From the NCBI GenBank assembly GCA_903938075.1, contig CAJABS010000203.1:1-10708 (forward strand): DNA of 10,708 bases, read 5' to 3'. This stretch comes from an uncultured Chloroflexota bacterium. Its GTDB lineage: Bacteria > Chloroflexota > Limnocylindria > Limnocylindrales > Limnocylindraceae. A program made the position numbers and the translations under genes. Positions within the stretch are counted from its first letter, which is position 1. Every line of letters starts with the position of its first letter. Below the pieces are notes generated by a model that searched no databases, had not been told where the DNA came from, and saw only the letters and a program-made list of their open reading frames with translations. Below, in pieces: positions 6,359 through 10,708 of the stretch.

Positions 6359-8407
6359 ATGGACCAGCGCCTCGACCAGTCGGCCGTCACCACAATTCGC
6401 ACCCTTGCCATTGATACGGTGCAGGCGGCGAACAGCGGACACCCTGGCGCTCCGATGGGCTGCGCACCGATGGCGCACACCATCTGGTCACGCCACCTTC
6501 GACATGCACCGTCAACGCCGAGCTGGTTCAATCGCGATCGCTTCGTTCTCTCCAACGGACATGCGAGCGCACTCCTCTACTCACTCATTCATCTCGCCGG
6601 CTACGGCCTGACCCTTGATGACCTCCGAGCGTTCCGCCAGTGGGGCTCGCTCACCCCTGGGCATCCAGAGTTCGGCCTGACCGCCGGCGTCGAAGCCACC
6701 ACCGGCCCACTCGGCCAGGGGTTCGCAAACGGCGTCGGTATGGCCATCGCAGAGCGCCGCCTCGCCGAAGAGTTCAACCGCCCAGGACATACGGTCATTG
6801 ATCACCGCGTCTTCGCGATCGTCTCCGACGGAGATCTCCAGGAGGGGATCGCCTCTGAAGCCGCCTCGCTCGCGGGGCACTTGAAGCTCAGCAAGTTGAT
6901 CTACCTCTGGGACGACAACCTGATCCAGCTCGACGGGCCAACCTCGACAGCTTGGTCAGAGGATGTGCTCAAGCGCTTTGATGCCTACGGCTGGCACACC
7001 GCGCGCGTTGAGGATGGCAACGACATCGAAGCCATCGATCGCGCCATTGATTGGGCGATCGCCGATGAGCGACCGAGCCTGATCGCAGTGCGAACCGTCA
7101 TCGGCTTCGGTTCACCGAACAAGGCGGGGAGCCAGAAGTCACACGGCGCACCACTCGGTCCTGATGAGGTGAAGCTCACCAAGGCCGCCTACGGTGTTGA
7201 CCCAGAGGCAACCTTTGCGGTGCCTGCTGATGTTGCCGCCCTCTATAAGGAGCGCAGCGATCACGGTGCAACCCTGGTCGCTGAACACACCAAGAAGCTC
7301 CTCGCCTACGCCACCGCCTTCCCTGCCGAGGCCGCTGAGCTGCAGCGCCGCATGGCGGGAACGCTCCCGGCCGGCTGGGAGAGTGCGCTACCGAAGTACG
7401 AGCTTGGTGGCGATGCGCCAACACGCAACGTCAGCCAGTCGAGCATTTCGGCGCTCGGCGCAGTGCTTCCAGAGTTGATCGGCGGCAGCGCCGACCTCTC
7501 GGAGTCCAACCTCACCGACATCCATGGCGGTGGCAAGTTCACCGCGACCGAGTCGGGTCGCAACATTAGCTACGGCGTGCGCGAACATGCGATGGCCGCA
7601 ATTGCGAACGGCATCTCGTATCACGGTGGGCTGATTCCATTCGTTGCAACGTTCCTGACGTTCAGCGATTACCTGCGCGGCGCTCTGCGCCTCGCAGCGC
7701 TCGCAAACCTCGGCAGCATCTTCGTCTTCACGCATGACTCAATTGGTCTCGGTGAAGATGGACCAACGCACCAGCCAGTTGAGCACTACGCCGCGTTGCG
7801 CGCAATTCCAAACGTGCGCTTCTTCCGCCCTGGCGATCCAAACGAGGCGGCAGCGGCATGGGGCGTTGCCGTTGAGCGACGACATGCACCAACGGTGCTC
7901 GCCTTCACCCGACAGAAGTTGCCGGTGCTTGCTGGCTCCATCACTGGTGCCGCAGCTGGCGTGCGACGCGGTGCCTATGTGCTTCGCGAGGCAACAGGTG
8001 CCGCGAAGATGATCTTGATTTCGACGGGCTCCGAGTTGCACCTCGCCGTTGCGGCGGCAGAGCAGCTTGAGGCCGCCGGCACCCCAACGCGCGTTGTCTC
8101 GATGCCCTGCCCGGAACTCTTCGGCGAGCAGGATGCGGCGTACCGCGAATCGGTACTGCCAGCTGCACTCCGTGCACGCGTTGCAATTGAGGCGGGTGTG
8201 AGCCTTGGTTGGGACCGCTGGTCGGGCACCGACGGCGCCATCATTGCGATGGACCGCTTCGGCGCATCGGCGCCTGCGCCAACCCTCTTCAAGGAGTTCG
8301 GCTTCACCCCAGAGCGCATCGTGGAGATCGCCAAGGGCGTGCTCGCGGGCAGCGTGCACGGCGTCGTTCCGACGCCGCACCTGCACGACGGGCATCAGGT
8401 TCGCTGA
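6359..8407 (+). CDS. tkt: Transketolase
   Basis: This cytosolic thiamine-diphosphate enzyme transfers two-carbon ketol units among xylulose-5-P, ribose-5-P, erythrose-4-P, sedoheptulose-7-P, fructose-6-P and glyceraldehyde-3-P. The 682-residue protein is full length (E. coli TktA is 663). The pyrophosphate domain has SGHPG with His27, SNGHAS (His69), GHPE (His101) and the thiamine motif SDGDLQEG (156-163) ending with metal ligand Asn187 in DDN. The first glycine of the usual GDG is serine, as in actinobacterial enzymes. The pyrimidine domain carries GGSADLSESN, the catalytic Glu409 in YGVREH, and HDSIGLGEDGPTHQP (His459, His471). The C-terminal domain has ISTGSELHLA and a GWDRWSGTDGAIIAMDRFG region. 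ATG at 6359 is preferred to ATG at 6347 because GGAG lies six bases before it. It heads the plus-strand pentose phosphate block; rpiB starts one base after its stop. Confidence 0.98.
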   Translation: MDQRLDQSAVTTIRTLAIDTVQAANSGHPGAPMGCAPMAHTIWSRHLRHAPSTPSWFNRDRFVLSNGHASALLYSLIHLAGYGLTLDDLRAFRQWGSLTPGHPEFGLTAGVEATTGPLGQGFANGVGMAIAERRLAEEFNRPGHTVIDHRVFAIVSDGDLQEGIASEAASLAGHLKLSKLIYLWDDNLIQLDGPTSTAWSEDVLKRFDAYGWHTARVEDGNDIEAIDRAIDWAIADERPSLIAVRTVIGFGSPNKAGSQKSHGAPLGPDEVKLTKAAYGVDPEATFAVPADVAALYKERSDHGATLVAEHTKKLLAYATAFPAEAAELQRRMAGTLPAGWESALPKYELGGDAPTRNVSQSSISALGAVLPELIGGSADLSESNLTDIHGGGKFTATESGRNISYGVREHAMAAIANGISYHGGLIPFVATFLTFSDYLRGALRLAALANLGSIFVFTHDSIGLGEDGPTHQPVEHYAALRAIPNVRFFRPGDPNEAAAAWGVAVERRHAPTVLAFTRQKLPVLAGSITGAAAGVRRGAYVLREATGAAKMILISTGSELHLAVAAAEQLEAAGTPTRVVSMPCPELFGEQDAAYRESVLPAALRARVAIEAGVSLGWDRWSGTDGAIIAMDRFGASAPAPTLFKEFGFTPERIVEIAKGVLAGSVHGVVPTPHLHDGHQVR

Positions 8408-8408
8408 G

Positions 8409-8873
8409 GTGGGTCGCCGCCTCGCCATCGCCGCCGACCACGCCGGAGCCGCTCTCAAGGCGGCAATCGTTGCCCGCGTTGCAGAGATCGCGCCCGACTG
8501 GAGCGTCGCCGACCTTGGTGGCGACGGGAGTGACCCGACCGACGATTACCCCGACTCCGCACGTGCAGTTGCGGAGCGCATGATCGCCGGCCAGGCTGAT
8601 CGGGGTCTGGTGATTTGCGGCTCGGGGATCGGCGTCACGATCGCCGCGAATAAGTTCCACGGCATCCGCGCCTCGATCGCACACGATCCAGCATCCGCGC
8701 GCCAGGGCGTGGTGCACGACGACATGAATGTGCTCGCCTTCGGGGCGAACCTGATCACCCTTGAGACGGCGCTCGAAACGCTCGTCGCCTTCTTGCAGTC
8801 CGAACCGAGTAGCGAAGAGCGATACCTCCGCCGCACGGCCAAGGTCGCTGACATTGAAGAGGAGCAGTCATGA
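8409..8873 (+). CDS. rpiB: Ribose-5-phosphate isomerase B (RpiB/LacAB family)
   Basis: The enzyme interconverts ribulose-5-phosphate and ribose-5-phosphate, feeding transketolase. The 154-residue protein is a normal RpiB. It has the N-terminal phosphate/ring-opening motif AADHAG (Asp10, His11), DDYPDSA (45-51), the catalytic Cys70 in VICGSGIG followed by IAANK, and HDPASARQGVVHDDMNVLAFGAN, where His103 matches the ring-opening histidine. The start is GTG at 8409, one base after the tkt stop, chosen because it puts VGRRLAIAADHAG at the family's usual N-terminus; upstream residues in this frame are shadow of tkt. The Shine-Dalgarno match is weak, so translation probably depends on coupling to tkt. 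The stop overlaps the next ATG in ATGA. The family also includes galactose-6-phosphate isomerase subunits, but the pentose pathway neighbours favour RpiB. Confidence 0.94.
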   Translation: MGRRLAIAADHAGAALKAAIVARVAEIAPDWSVADLGGDGSDPTDDYPDSARAVAERMIAGQADRGLVICGSGIGVTIAANKFHGIRASIAHDPASARQGVVHDDMNVLAFGANLITLETALETLVAFLQSEPSSEERYLRRTAKVADIEEEQS

Positions 8874-10648
8874 GCAGCGAACCACGACTCCCGTTCCGCG
8901 CGCGCATTGGCCGAGCCTCAGATCTTGCAGCAATCGAGAGCACCTTTGAACGCGCTCGTGCCGGCGAGTGGGCGGTACGACTCGCTGCACGCGACGCAAC
9001 TCTTTGGAGCAACGATGCAGAGGTGCAAGAGAAGATTGCGAATCGCCTCGGCTGGCTTGATGCCCCTGAGCACTTCACCACCGAGATCCCTTCGCTTGAG
9101 GCGTTCGGTGAATCACCGGTCACTGGCGCCGCCACGAGCGTCACCGACTTTGTTGTTGCTGGCATGGGCGGCTCTTCGCTTGCCCCTGAGGTGCTCGCAC
9201 GCGCCTTTGCCGACATCACGGATTGGGGGAAGGCTCGTATCTGTGACTCGACCGACCCTGAGGCGGTGCGAAGTGCAGTCGCTGGGCTGAAGCCAGAGAG
9301 CAGCTACTACCTGCTTGCGAGCAAGTCGGGCACCACGACGGAGACGCTCTCCTTTGCGGCGTATGCGCACGAGCTCAACCAGGAGCAGCTCAGCGCGTCA
9401 GGCTCCACGCAAGCGCCTACAGCAAACTTTGCCGCCATTAGCGATCCGTCGCCCTGTGTTGATGGCATCACCAAGGTGGTCGACACCAGTCGTCTCTTCT
9501 TGAACCCCGCCGACATTGGCGGCCGCTACTCGGCGCTCAGCTTCGTTGGCCTTGTGCCTGCCGCGCTCCTTGGGATTGATCTTGATCCACTCCTCGCATC
9601 GGGGAGCGCTGCGATCGCGCAGAGCCGCGATCCAGAGCCAGCAGGGAATCACGCCCTTGCTCTCGGCTGCATCATGGGCGCACTCGCGCGAGAAGGTCGC
9701 GACAAGATGACGCTCATCGTCGACGAACCGATTGATGGCTTCGGCGCCTGGGCAGAACAGCTCGTCGCTGAGAGCACCGGAAAACATGGCGTTGGTGTGG
9801 TGCCCGTTGATGGTGAGCCGCTCGGTGCCGTCACCGCCTACAGCGATGATCGACTCTTCGTTCGCATCAAGTTGGATGGCGGCGTTGCGCCACGCTGCAC
9901 CGATGGCTCTGCCGTTGACGCACGGCTCGATGCACTCGCCGCGGCGGGTCACCCAGTCGTGGAGTGGACGCTCAACGATCGCATTGACATTGGTGGAGAG
10001 TTCGTGCGCTGGGAGGTTGCCACGGCGTTTGCTGGCGCCGTGCTGAACATCAATCCATTTGATGAGCCGAACGTGACCGAGTCGAAGACGAACACCGCGA
10101 ACGTTTTGGCTGAACTTGCCGCAAAGGGTGCGCTCCCAGAGCTGCCAGCCAAGTGCACCGTCGATGGTTTGCAGATCTGGGCCGATGACACGCTCCCCGC
10201 TGCATTCGCCGATGATGCGGAGCGGCTCATCGCCGGCCAACTTGATCGACTCGGCGCCAACGGCTACATCGGCATTCAGGCGTATATCGCCAGCACGCCG
10301 GCGCGCACCGCAGCGCTCACCAAGTTGCGCCTCGCCCTGCGCGACGCGACCGGGCGAGCCACCACCGTCGGCATCGGGCCGCGCTTCCTGCACTCCACCG
10401 GGCAGCTCCATAAGGGTGGGGCGCCGATCGGCTGGTTCCTGCAGATCGTCGCTGGGCACCCGCGCGACCTTGCGATTCCAGGGCGGCCGTACAGCTTCGG
10501 CCAGCTCATTGACGCTCAGGCACTCGGCGACGTTCGGTCGCTCGCCGACCACGGGCTCCCCGTGCTGCGAGTGCACCTGGGCAACGATCCAGACGCTGGG
10601 CTCACGCGCCTCACGGCGCTCATCGAACGGGTGCTCGCAGTTCGCTAG
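8870..10648 (+). CDS. pgi: Glucose-6-phosphate isomerase, of the type fused to transaldolase elsewhere
   Basis: The enzyme interconverts glucose-6-phosphate and fructose-6-phosphate. The 592-residue protein has two SIS sugar-isomerase domains. Motifs include VAGMGGSSLAPEVL (96-109), SKSGTTTET for phosphate binding (151-159), the PGI signature GGRYSALSFVGL (217-228), EQLVAESTGK with probable catalytic Glu301, INPFDEPNVTESK (394-406) and HSTGQLHKGG (508-517) with the active-site lysine Lys515. Sequence style and the N-terminal stretch LWSNDAEVQEKIANRLGWL match the isomerase half of bifunctional transaldolase/isomerase proteins, but the transaldolase half is absent. ATG at 8870 overlaps the rpiB stop (ATGA) and has GAGGAG (8859-8864) five bases before it. 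It is longer than the compact Bacillus-type PGI (about 450) and near E. coli length (549) but of a different branch. It supplies or drains fructose-6-P for transketolase and transaldolase. Confidence 0.95.
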   Translation: MSSEPRLPFRARIGRASDLAAIESTFERARAGEWAVRLAARDATLWSNDAEVQEKIANRLGWLDAPEHFTTEIPSLEAFGESPVTGAATSVTDFVVAGMGGSSLAPEVLARAFADITDWGKARICDSTDPEAVRSAVAGLKPESSYYLLASKSGTTTETLSFAAYAHELNQEQLSASGSTQAPTANFAAISDPSPCVDGITKVVDTSRLFLNPADIGGRYSALSFVGLVPAALLGIDLDPLLASGSAAIAQSRDPEPAGNHALALGCIMGALAREGRDKMTLIVDEPIDGFGAWAEQLVAESTGKHGVGVVPVDGEPLGAVTAYSDDRLFVRIKLDGGVAPRCTDGSAVDARLDALAAAGHPVVEWTLNDRIDIGGEFVRWEVATAFAGAVLNINPFDEPNVTESKTNTANVLAELAAKGALPELPAKCTVDGLQIWADDTLPAAFADDAERLIAGQLDRLGANGYIGIQAYIASTPARTAALTKLRLALRDATGRATTVGIGPRFLHSTGQLHKGGAPIGWFLQIVAGHPRDLAIPGRPYSFGQLIDAQALGDVRSLADHGLPVLRVHLGNDPDAGLTRLTALIERVLAVR

Positions 10649-10687
10649 CATCGGGTTATACAACCACCAATAGTGAAGGGGGAGATC

Positions 10688-10708
10688 ATGCAGATCGGAT
10701 TTATCGGC
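10688..10708 (+). CDS. N-terminus of a probable 6-phosphogluconate dehydrogenase (cut by the window end)
   Basis: Only seven codons are visible, reading MQIGFIG, the start of a Rossmann NAD(P)-binding fold. A strong GGGGGAG ribosome site (10678-10684) lies just before the ATG, and the gene follows pgi by 39 bases on the same strand. Decarboxylating 6-phosphogluconate dehydrogenases often begin MQIG.IGLGRMG, and a gene of that kind fits the tkt, rpiB and pgi neighbours. Other beta-hydroxyacid dehydrogenases start similarly, so the product is an inference from context. Confidence 0.55.

Noticed and set aside
7739..8458. Minus-strand open frame of 239 codons opposite tkt and the rpiB start
   Set aside because: Antisense to conserved transketolase with no domain match and odd composition; a shadow of codon bias.
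10656..10662. TTATACA between pgi and the last gene as a -10 box
   Set aside because: No -35-like sequence lies at a proper distance upstream, and the short gap with a strong ribosome site fits an operon.
9398..10663. Long minus-strand open frame of 421 codons opposite pgi
   Set aside because: It lies almost wholly antisense to a clearly conserved isomerase, has no recognisable domain, is rich in residues expected from reversed GC-rich codons, and shows no ribosome site. It is a shadow frame.
1..10708. CRISPR arrays, tRNA or rRNA genes, insertion sequences, toxin-antitoxin or defence genes
   Set aside because: No spaced direct repeats, cloverleaf sequence, transposase motif or small paired genes were seen; nearly all bases are explained by the listed metabolic and transport genes.

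Overview
The window is a GC-rich bacterial chromosome segment, tightly packed, with most genes touching or overlapping. The taxon cannot be fixed from this sequence alone. My inference is a free-living, possibly aquatic, high-GC lineage of the Chloroflexota/Actinomycetota type. It rests on a phosphoglucose isomerase that reads like the isomerase half of the bifunctional transaldolase/isomerase proteins, and on an actinobacterial-style SDG version of the transketolase thiamine motif. No rRNA, tRNA, CRISPR array, insertion sequence or phage gene was seen, and no gap between genes exceeds about 150 bases.

Left edge (1 to about 238): a short plus-strand fragment encodes the C-terminal domain of a sugar-type ABC ATPase in a codon style unlike the rest. 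It runs without a stop into the interior of a minus-strand transaldolase that has lost its C-terminal third. Both genes are cut at the same point, so this end is best read as an assembly chimera or a recombination breakpoint.

Minus-strand block (242 to 6209), in transcription order: an ABC-2 exporter (ATPase, permease, permease), a DMT/EamA transporter, CTP synthase pyrG, then a short-form transaldolase. The exporter genes and the EamA gene overlap by 4 to 11 bases, which suggests translational coupling. pyrG follows after 65 bases that hold a perfect hairpin, and transaldolase follows pyrG after 43 bases.

Divergent control region (6210 to 6358): about 150 bases hold the ribosome sites of both first genes, a possible plus-strand promoter and a small palindrome.

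Plus-strand block (6359 to 10708): transketolase, ribose-5-phosphate isomerase B, phosphoglucose isomerase and the first codons of a probable 6-phosphogluconate dehydrogenase. With the transaldolase on the other strand, these cover most of the pentose phosphate pathway and its link to upper glycolysis. The content is central metabolism plus an exporter. I found no convincing new defence, mobile or biosynthetic system.
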